Positions 19,319-26,841 of a stretch of DNA of 64,000 nt are shown piece by piece. The stretch's first letter is position 1; the number at the start of each line of letters is the position of its first letter. The position numbers and the translations under genes were made by a program. Below the pieces are notes generated by a model. It was not told the DNA's origin. It did no database searches and saw nothing but the letters and a program-made list of their open reading frames with translations. The stretch is from SB21 sp964415295 (GTDB lineage: Bacteria; CLD3; SB21), in contig CAYPYN010000005.1 of NCBI GenBank assembly GCA_964415295.1, positions 367,478-431,477 of the forward strand, read 5' to 3'.

Positions 19319-19431
19319 AATTTCTTCTCCTTTGTTTGGTCTGAATGGATAAGGGTTATGCGAAAGAATATTAAAAGAATTTTAGATCTGATCAAAAAGC
19401 ATGCGATGTGAAAAGCTCATATTAACGGGAA

Positions 19432-19459
19432 AATATACCCAATTGCATTTATAAATCAA
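19432..19459 (-). promoter_or_regulatory. Candidate katG promoter
   Basis: On the minus strand TTGATT (19459-19454) and TATATT (19437-19432) are 16 bases apart, predicting a leader of roughly 100 bases before katG. The -35 box is one arm of the palindrome at 19454-19466, so a regulator bound there would affect it directly. Confidence 0.4.
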
Positions 19460-19507
19460 ATTGATTATTCTTATCCCTGAATAAATTTTATCTATAGCAA
19501 TATCTAT
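19454..19507. promoter_or_regulatory. Putative OxyR control region between katG and oxyR
   Basis: Two symmetric elements lie in the 187-base divergent gap. AATCAA-A-TTGATT (19454-19466) is a perfect 13-base palindrome formed by back-to-back -35-like boxes. ATAG-N6-CTAT (19494-19507) overlaps the oxyR start and resembles one OxyR half-site pair, although the classical spacing is seven. Both are candidates only; neither has been tested. Confidence 0.35.
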
Positions 19508-20459
19508 GACGCTGCTTCAGCTTTCATATGTCGTATCGGTTGACAAACACAGGAGCTTTTCGAAAGCGGCCAAAGAGAGTTTTGTGACGCAGCCGACGCT
19601 GAGCATGCAGATCCAGAAATTGGAAGAGGAGCTGGGAATTACCATTTTTGACAGAGCCAAAAAGCCCATTGCACCCACGGAAATCGGTAAGATCATCATC
19701 GAACAAGCTCACACCATTCTTCATGAGAGCGATAAGATAAGACAATCCATAGAAGCCGAAATGACGGATATCAGCGGACTTTTTCGGGTTGGCATCATTC
19801 CGACGCTGGCGCCGTATCTGCTCAGCCTTTTTCTTCAGAATTTTATTACCAAGCATCCCAAAGTTGAACTTGTGATCGAAGAACTGCAGACCCGGGAGAT
19901 CACGGAAAGACTGACAAGGGACGAACTCGATGCAGGGCTTTTGGCGACACCGCTCTATCAAAAGAATCTCACCGAGCGTCCGCTCTTCTACGAACCCTTT
20001 GTGGCCTATATATCGGAGAAACACAGGCTGAATGCCGTGAAAAAGATTCGTATCAAAGATCTCCATTTATCGGATATGTGGCTGCTTACGGAAGGGCATT
20101 GTTTACGAGGGCAAACTATTGAACTATGCCGGCAAAAACGGCCGGAACATGCACGCGGTAAAGGATCGCTCAAATTTGAAAGCGGCAATCTCGATACGCT
20201 GCGTAAACTGGTGGAGCAGAATTACGGAATGACCCTTCTCCCTTTTCTGGCAATCAGAGAACTGAGTGAAGAAAAAAAGAAGCTCTATATGCGTGAATTT
20301 GTATCTCCTGTGCCGAAACGCGAGATCAGTCTTGTTTACAATCGTTCGTATTCCAAGAAGAAGATGCTGGACGTATTGGCCAATGAGGTCATGTTTTCCG
20401 TGCCGGCTGAATTGCTGGAAAAAGAAAAAAACACTGTTATAAAGCAGCCCAAAACCTGA
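19506..20459 (+). CDS. oxyR: Peroxide-sensing LysR regulator OxyR
   Basis: LysR-type activator of peroxide defence. The 317 residues have the N-terminal winged helix (LSYVVSVDKHRSFSKAAKES, TQPTLSMQIQKLEEELG) and the effector domain. The redox motif GHCLRGQTIELC puts Cys at residues 199 and 208, the same numbering and spacing as the E. coli OxyR disulfide pair, so direct peroxide sensing is well supported. Start at ATG 19506 gives the normal LysR N-terminus. It is divergent from katG, its probable target. Confidence 0.93.
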   Translation: MTLLQLSYVVSVDKHRSFSKAAKESFVTQPTLSMQIQKLEEELGITIFDRAKKPIAPTEIGKIIIEQAHTILHESDKIRQSIEAEMTDISGLFRVGIIPTLAPYLLSLFLQNFITKHPKVELVIEELQTREITERLTRDELDAGLLATPLYQKNLTERPLFYEPFVAYISEKHRLNAVKKIRIKDLHLSDMWLLTEGHCLRGQTIELCRQKRPEHARGKGSLKFESGNLDTLRKLVEQNYGMTLLPFLAIRELSEEKKKLYMREFVSPVPKREISLVYNRSYSKKKMLDVLANEVMFSVPAELLEKEKNTVIKQPKT

Positions 20460-20470
20460 TATCAATCATG

Positions 20471-20499
20471 TTGACTTTTTGCAGGCCCTGGACTATATT
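20471..20499 (+). promoter_or_regulatory. Promoter of the arsenic operon
   Basis: TTGACT (20471-20476) and TATATT (20494-20499) are exactly 17 bases apart, placing the transcription start about 15 bases before arsR. The -10 box overlaps the left end of the palindrome at 20497-20516, so repressor binding would block polymerase. Confidence 0.7.
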
Positions 20500-20516
20500 T
20501 CGCTATATATCGAAAT
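20497..20516. promoter_or_regulatory. ArsR operator 1
   Basis: ATTTCG-CTATATAT-CGAAAT is a perfect 6+6 inverted repeat with an AT-rich centre. It overlaps the -10 box and transcription start of the arsR promoter. A closely similar element occurs before the second gene of the operon, which supports a shared repressor. Confidence 0.7.
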
Positions 20517-20521
20517 GAAAT

Positions 20522-20872
20522 ATGAATAAACTAAAAGATAAAGTAAACACTTTCAAAGCGTTATCCGATCCGAACCGGTTACGCATCCTGAAAATGCTCC
20601 AGATCAGGGACCTATGCGTATGCGAGATCACTGACGTTTTGGGTCTGGCGCCGTCGACGGTCTCAAAACATCTGAGCCTTTTACGCGATGCGGGATTTAT
20701 CACGGAGGAAAAGGACGGTAAATGGGTCAATTATATGTTGAATACGAAACCATCCGATCCGGCCTCGGCCTCACTCATTTCCATGATGCATGTTTTGCTG
20801 GAGGATGTGGACATGATCCAAAAAGACCGCAAGGCCGTGCAGACGGTTGACAGAACCGTATTGTGTAAATAA
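20522..20872 (+). CDS. arsR: Arsenite-responsive repressor ArsR
   Basis: Winged-helix repressor of the ArsR/SmtB family (116 residues). The recognition region APSTVSKHLSLLRDAGFI and wing (EKDGKWVNYML) are typical. The metalloid-sensing DLCVCEI motif puts Cys at 32 and 34, as in arsenite-responsive ArsR (ELCVCDL in the well-known family). It heads a nine-gene same-strand run of arsenic and redox genes and has its own operator overlapping the promoter. Only a weak ribosome site is visible; the leader is very short. Confidence 0.93.
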   Translation: MNKLKDKVNTFKALSDPNRLRILKMLQIRDLCVCEITDVLGLAPSTVSKHLSLLRDAGFITEEKDGKWVNYMLNTKPSDPASASLISMMHVLLEDVDMIQKDRKAVQTVDRTVLCK

Positions 20873-20888
20873 AAAATTTTTCTCAAAC

Positions 20889-20908
20889 ATTTCGTTATAT
20901 GACGAAAC
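20889..20908. promoter_or_regulatory. ArsR operator 2, before the permease gene
   Basis: ATTTCG-TTATATGA-CGAAAC repeats the architecture of operator 1 with one arm mismatch, and a further CGAAAT follows at 20911-20916. It lies in the 55-base gap between arsR and the permease gene, where it could tune or insulate downstream expression. Confidence 0.55.
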
Positions 20909-20927
20909 AACGAAATGACATGTAACC

Positions 20928-22229
20928 ATGAATTGGCGCGAAGAATATAAAAAGCTGTTAGGCATGGCGGGGTTCTTCCTGGCGGCCTATTTTATGCCTC
21001 TGGGACACGCGCGTTTTGACAACGCCGTCTACGATGCGCTGGCGTTGGTGAAATGGTATGCTCAGGAACATGTGCTCTTGTGTCTTGTGCCCGCCTTTTT
21101 CATTGCGGGAGTTATCTCTGTCTTTGTCAGCCAGGCAGCTGTGATAAAATATTTCGGAGCAACGGCGAAGAAATGGATCTCGTATGCAGTGGCTTCCGTT
21201 TCGGGAACGATACTCGCGGTTTGTTCCTGTACGATTTTGCCGTTGTTCTCAGGAATTCACAAAAAGGGCGCCGGATTAGGTCCCGCCATTGCATTTCTGT
21301 ACTCCGGACCTGCGATCAATGTTCTCGCGATCATCCTGACGGGCCGCATTCTTGGATTAGAAATGGGCATCGCGCGCGTAATCGGAGCCGTATTATTCAG
21401 CGTGATCATCGGACTGATCATGGCATTCATTTACAGAAAAGAGGAAGCCGTTAAGGCGCAGATAAAATTTGCTTTGCCCGAACCGGAAGAAAAACGTCCG
21501 TTATGGCAAACCTCGTATCATTTTTTCGTTCTAGTGGCCATTCTGGTTTTTGCGAATTGGGGCAAGCCGGATACAACGGAGGGCTTCTGGTTTTGGATGT
21601 TTGATCACAAATGGGCGATCACCGGAATATTCGGCCTGTTATTCGGGATATCGCTCATCTATGTGCTTAAGATAAACCGTTATTATGTTTTGACCGCCGC
21701 GATCATTGTCGGAATATTCGTCTTTCTGTTTCCGTCATCGCCTTTGATACCTTTTTCAGCGGCCGCGATCTTGCTGAGTCTCCTGGTATCCGTAACGCCG
21801 GGTGAACCGCAGGAGTGGATGAGTTCCACCTGGGGTTTCGCAAAACAGATACTTCCACTATTAGCCGCGGGTGTACTCTTCGCCGGATTTCTGCTGGGTT
21901 CTCACGAAGGCAGAGGAGGCATCATCCCAAATGAGTGGATCACAGCGCTCGTCGGCGGAAATTCACTTTTCTCAAATCTCTTTGCCTCGATCGTCGGCGC
22001 GTTCATGTATTTTGCCACTCTGACCGAAGTGCCGATCGTTCAAGGTCTCATTAACAGCGGCATGGGCAAAGGTCCCGCGCTGGCATTGCTGCTTGCTGGT
22101 CCGGCGCTGTCGCTTCCAAGCATGCTGGTAATTAAAAGTGTCATCGGTCTTCAAAAAACGGTTGTTTATGTGACACTGGTCATTGTCATGGCAACTTTTT
22201 CAGGAGCGGCCTACGGATTCTTTTTCTAA
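20928..22229 (+). CDS. ArsP/DUF318-type permease
   Basis: Polytopic inner-membrane protein (433 residues, about ten helices) of the permease family that includes ArsP, the exporter of trivalent organoarsenicals, and SO_0444-type metal exporters. Family blocks are CSCTILPLFSGIHKKGAGLG, FLYSGPAINVLAIILTGR, and the second-half LTEVPIVQGLINSGMGKGPALALLLAGPALSLPS. The Cys pair in the first block could handle thiol-reactive metalloids. It directly follows arsR. The substrate cannot be fixed from sequence; methylated arsenicals or a soft metal are the main options. Confidence 0.87.
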   Translation: MNWREEYKKLLGMAGFFLAAYFMPLGHARFDNAVYDALALVKWYAQEHVLLCLVPAFFIAGVISVFVSQAAVIKYFGATAKKWISYAVASVSGTILAVCSCTILPLFSGIHKKGAGLGPAIAFLYSGPAINVLAIILTGRILGLEMGIARVIGAVLFSVIIGLIMAFIYRKEEAVKAQIKFALPEPEEKRPLWQTSYHFFVLVAILVFANWGKPDTTEGFWFWMFDHKWAITGIFGLLFGISLIYVLKINRYYVLTAAIIVGIFVFLFPSSPLIPFSAAAILLSLLVSVTPGEPQEWMSSTWGFAKQILPLLAAGVLFAGFLLGSHEGRGGIIPNEWITALVGGNSLFSNLFASIVGAFMYFATLTEVPIVQGLINSGMGKGPALALLLAGPALSLPSMLVIKSVIGLQKTVVYVTLVIVMATFSGAAYGFFF

Positions 22230-22273
22230 GAAAATCTATTTTTAATAAATGATCAAAAAATGGGAGACAATGA

Positions 22274-22708
22274 ATGGCGACAAGGATTCTGATTCTATGC
22301 ACCGGCAATTCCTGCCGAAGCCAAATGGCGGAGGGGTTTTTGAAATCCTTTGACGGGAGCTTAGAAGTATACTCTGCCGGAACAAAACCGTCCGGACATG
22401 TTCACCCCAAAGCCATTCAGGTCATGAAGGAAGCCGGCATCGATCTTAGCGGCCATTATCCAAAAAGCACGGATCGGTTTATCTCTCAGCCCTTCGATCA
22501 TGTCATCACAGTGTGCGGCAACGCAAATGAGAACTGCCCCGTTTTCACCGGACACGTTAAACACCGTCAGCACATCGGGTTTGAAGACCCGGCGGAAGCT
22601 ACGGGAACAGAAGAGGAAATTTTAGCGGAATTCAGAAAAATACGGGATCAGATAAAAGTGAGATTTTTCGATTTCTATCGCCGTGAACTAAAAAAAATGG
22701 AGTCATAA
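22274..22708 (+). CDS. arsC: Thioredoxin-coupled arsenate reductase
   Basis: Low-molecular-weight phosphatase-fold enzyme reducing arsenate to arsenite. In its 144 residues the P-loop CTGNSCR carries the nucleophile Cys9, and the redox pair Cys81 and Cys88 lies in VCGNANENCP. This three-Cys arrangement is that of the S. aureus pI258-type ArsC, which is recycled by thioredoxin. Two thioredoxin-like proteins are encoded nearby and could be the donors. A GGGAG ribosome site precedes ATG 22274. Confidence 0.94.
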   Translation: MATRILILCTGNSCRSQMAEGFLKSFDGSLEVYSAGTKPSGHVHPKAIQVMKEAGIDLSGHYPKSTDRFISQPFDHVITVCGNANENCPVFTGHVKHRQHIGFEDPAEATGTEEEILAEFRKIRDQIKVRFFDFYRRELKKMES

Positions 22709-22710
22709 AT

Positions 22711-22965
22711 ATGTTAGATATTAAAGTACTAGGGCCCGGCTGTGCCAACTGTGTAAAACTGGAAGGTATGGTCAGAGAAGTCGTTGCGCAGTATGAACTG
22801 GAAGCGAAGGTTGAAAAGATCACCGATTATAAACGCTTCGCCGATTTCGGCGTGCTGCTGACGCCGGGGCTTGTGGTGAATGGCCGGGTACTCATCAGCG
22901 GGAAAATGCCCACAAGATCCACATTGGAACACTGGCTTCTCGATATGGCAAAAGTAACCAACTAA
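22711..22965 (+). CDS. Small thioredoxin-like redox protein (TM0996/MTH895 type)
   Basis: An 84-residue thioredoxin-fold protein with CxxC at Cys11-Cys14 in VLGPGCANCVKLE and the cis-Pro loop LLTPGLVVNG. This is the short redox-active disulfide protein 2 family, often found beside arsenic or DUF318 permease genes. It starts two bases after the arsC stop. A likely role is to reduce ArsC or to pass electrons to membrane partners. A paralogue lies at 24343. Confidence 0.9.
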   Translation: MLDIKVLGPGCANCVKLEGMVREVVAQYELEAKVEKITDYKRFADFGVLLTPGLVVNGRVLISGKMPTRSTLEHWLLDMAKVTN

Positions 22966-22977
22966 ACGAGGCGCATT

Positions 22978-24039
22978 ATGTCATCCGTATCAAAACAGTT
23001 ATCCTTCTTTGACCGGTATCTAACCCTTTGGATATTTCTGGTCATGTTTGCCGGCGTGGCGGCTGGGTTCCTATTTCCCGGAATTGCCGGATTCTGGGAT
23101 TCCATGAGTTCAGGAACCACCAATATTCCCATTGCTATCGGCCTTATTCTCATGATGTATCCGCCATTAGCAAAAGTGAAATACGAGGAACTCCCGATCG
23201 TATTTCGGAACACCAGACTGCTTTTGCTTTCATTGGTGCAGAACTGGATTCTGGGTCCTCTCGTGATGTTCCTTTTTGCGATCCTGTTATTGCCGGACAA
23301 GCCCGACCTGATGATCGGCGTTATACTCGTAGGCTTGGCGCGGTGTATTGCGATGGTATTGGTATGGAACGATCTGGCCAAAGGAGATCCGGAACTCGCG
23401 GCGGGGCTGGTGGCTTTTAATGCTCTTTTCCAGGTATTTCTTTATTCGGTATATGCTTATGTCTTCATTACGATCCTGCCACCGGTGTTTGGCTTGCATG
23501 GCGCATTAGTTGAAGTTTCCATCTCTGAAATAGCGGTAACTGTGCTGATCTATCTGGGAATACCCTTTGCGGCAGGGTTGCTGACACGAATCCTGTTGCT
23601 GCAATTTAAGGACAAAATATGGTATCATGAAAAATTTGTCCCGAAAATTTCACCTATAACCCCTGTAGCTTTGCTTTTCACAATTTTCGTGATGTTCTCC
23701 CTAAAAGGTGAGAAGATCGTGGAATTACCTATGGATGTGATACGCGTAGCCATACCGTACACCTTATATTTTGCAGTCATGTTTTTTGCAACATTTTATG
23801 TGGCCAAAAAACTGGGGAGTTCTTATGAAAAATCTACGACCGTTGCATTTACTGCGGGGAGCAACGATTTTGAACTGGCGATCGCAGTGGCCGTAGCGGT
23901 TTTTGGGATCAACTCACAGGTGGCATTTGCCACTGTGATCGGGCCATTGGTGGAAGTGCCGGTCTTGATCCTGCTTGTGGATGTGGCGTTGTGGTTCAAA
24001 AGAAAATATTTTTCTGAAGTCACTCTGGAGAAAGTGTGA
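22978..24039 (+). CDS. acr3: Arsenite efflux permease Acr3
   Basis: Inner-membrane arsenite exporter of the BASS superfamily (353 residues, about ten helices). Conserved Acr3 blocks are FDRYLTLWIFLVMFAGVAAG near the start, GTTNIPIAIGLILMMYPPLAKVKYEE, the essential-Cys segment LVGLARCIAMVLVWNDLA, and the late AFTAGSNDFELAIAVAVAVFG. It lies 12 bases after the thioredoxin-like gene. With ArsC it forms the complete arsenate-to-arsenite export route. Confidence 0.95.
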   Translation: MSSVSKQLSFFDRYLTLWIFLVMFAGVAAGFLFPGIAGFWDSMSSGTTNIPIAIGLILMMYPPLAKVKYEELPIVFRNTRLLLLSLVQNWILGPLVMFLFAILLLPDKPDLMIGVILVGLARCIAMVLVWNDLAKGDPELAAGLVAFNALFQVFLYSVYAYVFITILPPVFGLHGALVEVSISEIAVTVLIYLGIPFAAGLLTRILLLQFKDKIWYHEKFVPKISPITPVALLFTIFVMFSLKGEKIVELPMDVIRVAIPYTLYFAVMFFATFYVAKKLGSSYEKSTTVAFTAGSNDFELAIAVAVAVFGINSQVAFATVIGPLVEVPVLILLVDVALWFKRKYFSEVTLEKV

Positions 24040-24058
24040 GTTTAAAGAAGGAACGAAC

Positions 24059-24322
24059 ATGAAGTATCATATTAATAAAACAAATGACGGAGTTAATATC
24101 ACTATTAACTCGGTTGAAAACAAACAAGAGTTACTGGAGAATTTCGAGCTCTGTCAAAAAGGACAGTGCGGGTGCCCAACCAACGAGTACGTCAAATTAG
24201 AATCCATGAATGTTGAGAGCAAAGAGGACGAAATTACCATTACACTCAAATCCAAAGCCGATCAACAATTAGAGCTTTCCGAAATCAAGAAATGTTTGGA
24301 GTTTACATTGAATAGAACGTGA
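24059..24322 (+). CDS. Small Cys-rich protein of the arsenic operon, unknown function
   Basis: An 87-residue soluble protein that I do not recognise. Its notable feature is Cys32, Cys37 and Cys39 in LCQKGQCGCPTNEYVKLE, with a further Cys79 near the C-terminus. The rest alternates like a small alpha/beta domain. Three closely spaced Cys suggest arsenite or metal binding, or a redox role. A GAAGGA site lies before ATG 24059; a longer in-frame reading from 23975 overlaps acr3 and is unlikely. The stop overlaps the region before the next thioredoxin-like gene. Confidence 0.8.
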   Translation: MKYHINKTNDGVNITINSVENKQELLENFELCQKGQCGCPTNEYVKLESMNVESKEDEITITLKSKADQQLELSEIKKCLEFTLNRT

Positions 24323-24342
24323 ATCTGCATAATAAAAGTACA

Positions 24343-24576
24343 ATGAAGGTTAAGATCTTGGGCCCGGGCTGTTCAAAATGCAAAACGCTTGAAGAAAAAG
24401 TCAGGCGTGTTGTTTCCGAAAATAAGCTGGATGCTGAAATCATAAAGGTTACCGATCTGGACGAAATCATGAAATACGGTATCATGCTGACGCCGGGCCT
24501 GGTGATTGACGAAGAGGTCAAGAGTTATGGCTCCGTTCCCAAAGAGGAACAAATACTTGCCTGGCTCAAAAACTAA
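24343..24576 (+). CDS. Second small thioredoxin-like redox protein
   Basis: A 77-residue paralogue of the protein at 22711, with CxxC at Cys10-Cys13 in ILGPGCSKCKTLE and the cis-Pro loop MLTPGLVIDEE. ATG 24343 gives the same distance from start to CxxC as the paralogue; a GTG at 24319 overlapping the preceding stop is an alternative. The different residues between the Cys pair (SK versus AN) suggest a different redox partner, possibly the downstream CcdA-like protein. Confidence 0.85.
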   Translation: MKVKILGPGCSKCKTLEEKVRRVVSENKLDAEIIKVTDLDEIMKYGIMLTPGLVIDEEVKSYGSVPKEEQILAWLKN

Positions 24577-24586
24577 AGAATTCAAA

Positions 24587-25000
24587 ATGAAAACATTAAG
24601 AAACAACCTAGTGATCCTCTTCCTCGCCGGTTCCGTAATATTTACCGGATGTACGAAAAGGCAATCCGAATCTACTGCACATGCGGCCGATCCGGGGCAA
24701 GAAGCAAAAGCAAAAGTGACTTTCATCGAACTCGGCTCTGTAAATTGTATTCCGTGTAAACAAATGCAGCCGGTCATGAAAGCGGTCGAAGAGAAATACG
24801 GCGATCAGATCAAAGTCATTTTTTATGATGTATGGCGGGATGACCAGAAACAGTTTGCCATAGATTTCAAGATCCAACTCATACCAACGCAGGTGTTTTT
24901 GGACGAAGAAAGTAAGGAGTTTTACCGTCACGAAGGATTTTTCCCGGAAGAGGAAATTCATACACTTTTACAATCGCGCGGTCTGAAAACACTCAATTAA
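24587..25000 (+). CDS. Thioredoxin-like lipoprotein
   Basis: A 137-residue periplasmic protein. The signal MKTLRNNLVILFLAGSVIFTGC ends in a lipobox, so Cys22 is probably lipidated. The thioredoxin domain has CxxC at Cys54-Cys57 (SVNCIPCKQMQP) and the cis-Pro region QLIPTQVFLD. It is similar to lipid-anchored thioredoxins that accept electrons from CcdA/DsbD membrane carriers. The CcdA-like gene begins two bases downstream, so the two are probably functional partners. Confidence 0.9.
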   Translation: MKTLRNNLVILFLAGSVIFTGCTKRQSESTAHAADPGQEAKAKVTFIELGSVNCIPCKQMQPVMKAVEEKYGDQIKVIFYDVWRDDQKQFAIDFKIQLIPTQVFLDEESKEFYRHEGFFPEEEIHTLLQSRGLKTLN

Positions 25001-25002
25001 AT

Positions 25003-25701
25003 ATGATCAACGATCTTTTCACTTCGTTGACATCAGCATTGAACGAAAGCCTGTGGATCGCTTTGTCAGCCTCGTTCGTTTGGGGTATCCTCAGTATTCT
25101 ACTGTCACCTTGCCATCTTTCCAGTATTCCGCTCATAGTGGGGTTTATCAGTGTTGATCCAACAAAATCAGTACGTCGTGCATTCGGTTTGTCTTTGGTC
25201 TTTGCTCTGGGGATTCTGATCACGATAGCATTAATTGGAATTGTCACGGCATCGCTTGGAAGACTGATGGGCGATGTGGGGGAGTTCGTTAATTATTTAT
25301 TAGCGGGAATCTTCATTGTCATCGGGCTCTATCTGATGGATGTGATAAGGTTACCCGGAGAGGGTATCAGTGTAGGTTCGACCCGGTTTCGCGGATACCG
25401 GGCCGCCTTGATCCTGGGTTTATTATTTGGTGTTACGCTTGGGCCGTGCGCATTTGCTTACATGGCTCCTTTATTAAGCATCGCATTTAAAGTCGCGCAA
25501 ACGCAATTTGGCTTTGCACTGGGACTGCTCCTGGCATTTGGAATTGGCCATTGTGCGGTGATCGTGTTGGCGGGAACATTGACACAGAAGATCAGTTCCT
25601 ATCTGAAATGGTCAGAAAGATCCGGAATTACGACTTGGATCAAAAGAATTTGCGGCGGGCTGATACTTATTACCGGATTGTATATGCTGGGAAGCGGGTA
25701 A
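25003..25701 (+). CDS. ccdA: CcdA/DsbD-type membrane thiol-disulfide carrier
   Basis: A 232-residue membrane protein with about six helices, carrying reducing equivalents from cytoplasmic thioredoxin to the periplasm. The two family Cys are present, in LLSPCHLSSIPLIVGF (first half) and TLGPCAFAYMAPLL (second half). Pseudo-symmetric halves are clear. It is the last gene of the arsenic and redox run. In context it should feed electrons to the thioredoxin lipoprotein encoded just before it. How this helps arsenic handling outside the membrane is not established. Confidence 0.92.
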   Translation: MINDLFTSLTSALNESLWIALSASFVWGILSILLSPCHLSSIPLIVGFISVDPTKSVRRAFGLSLVFALGILITIALIGIVTASLGRLMGDVGEFVNYLLAGIFIVIGLYLMDVIRLPGEGISVGSTRFRGYRAALILGLLFGVTLGPCAFAYMAPLLSIAFKVAQTQFGFALGLLLAFGIGHCAVIVLAGTLTQKISSYLKWSERSGITTWIKRICGGLILITGLYMLGSG

Positions 25702-25822
25702 ACACTATGAAATATTTTGGCGCCCCAGATGCACGGTTGTTTTGTACAAATAGCCATTGCCTGTGAATGTCGTCTTTACGGAGATAGGCAGTGATATTGG
25801 GGGGCTACTGCAGGCAAGAAAT

Positions 25823-26806
25823 CTATCCAAGCTCTTCTAAAATGAGATCGGTAAGGCAGGCAATAAATTTTTTGTTGTCAATGAGCGCCGGCATCATATC
25901 AAAATAAGTTATTCCGGATTCATGGGCGAGATGCCGGGCTTCGATATTGATCTCGGACAAGGTTTCGATATGCTCGGTAACAAATGAAATGGGGATCACA
26001 AGTATGTGAGTGGTTCCGTTCTTAGCCAGCCGGGATATGGTGTCGGTTAGCGACGGTTGAATCCATTTTAGAGGTCCAACTTTGCTCTGATAACATAGAC
26101 TGTGGGACAGATCGAATCGGCCTTTCATAATCACATGCTCATACGTCTTGCGAATATGATCGGGATAAGGGTCGCCCCGCCGAACCAAACTCATCGGTAT
26201 TCCGTGAGCACTGAAGACGAGATGGATCTTTTTTCGGTCCTCCCATGAAACGCGGTTCAGAGCTACAGTAATATGTTCTATCAGAGCTTCGATATATAAT
26301 GGATGATCGTAATAGGAATGCACTGAATGCATGTTTTCAACGCGCAGTGTGTGCCGGCGAATGATCCTATTCCACTCGTTAATCGCCGAACCCGTCGTAG
26401 CGCGGCAGTAATGAGGATACAATGGCAGAAGAACGACCCGATCATAATGTCCGTCCATGATCTTTCTGACCGCCGACTCAGTAAACGGTTCACTATAACG
26501 CATGGCGATCAGGACATCGGAGTCGACACCTTCCTTTTTCAAAAACGCCGTCAGCGCTTCAGCCTGCAAAAGTGTTTGTGGGAGTATCGGGGATTGTCCC
26601 CCGATACTTTGGTACAATTTTTCAACCGACGGAGCACGACTTGAAGAGATCATCCGAGCCAGCAGGTTTCGAAACAAAAACGAGCCAGGCATGTCAATGA
26701 TATCCGGATCACAAAAGAGGTTATACAAAAACGGTCTCACTGCTTTCAGTGAATCGGGACCGCCGAGCTGAAAGAGAACGACGGCACATTTCTTAGAAAT
26801 CGTCAT
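25823..26806 (-). CDS. hemH: Ferrochelatase
   Basis: Inserts iron into protoporphyrin IX (or coproporphyrin III) in haem synthesis. The 327 residues show N-terminal VVLFQLGGPDSLKAVRPFLY, the LYPHYCRATTGS block, and the conserved FSAHGIPMSLVRRGDPY motif with the metal-site His. The late E-H-I-E-T-L-S-E-I-N-I-E motif includes the conserved Glu. Haem demand fits KatG in the same window. It follows the MFS gene on the minus strand. Confidence 0.95.
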   Translation of the reverse strand: MTISKKCAVVLFQLGGPDSLKAVRPFLYNLFCDPDIIDMPGSFLFRNLLARMISSSRAPSVEKLYQSIGGQSPILPQTLLQAEALTAFLKKEGVDSDVLIAMRYSEPFTESAVRKIMDGHYDRVVLLPLYPHYCRATTGSAINEWNRIIRRHTLRVENMHSVHSYYDHPLYIEALIEHITVALNRVSWEDRKKIHLVFSAHGIPMSLVRRGDPYPDHIRKTYEHVIMKGRFDLSHSLCYQSKVGPLKWIQPSLTDTISRLAKNGTTHILVIPISFVTEHIETLSEINIEARHLAHESGITYFDMMPALIDNKKFIACLTDLILEELG

Positions 26807-26841
26807 GCGGCTTGGTTAAAGATTATGGGAAACCGGCAAAG

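Noticed and set aside
23975..24058. N-terminal extension of the 87-residue arsenic-island protein
   Set aside because: It overlaps the acr3 coding end, and ATG 24059 has its own ribosome site.
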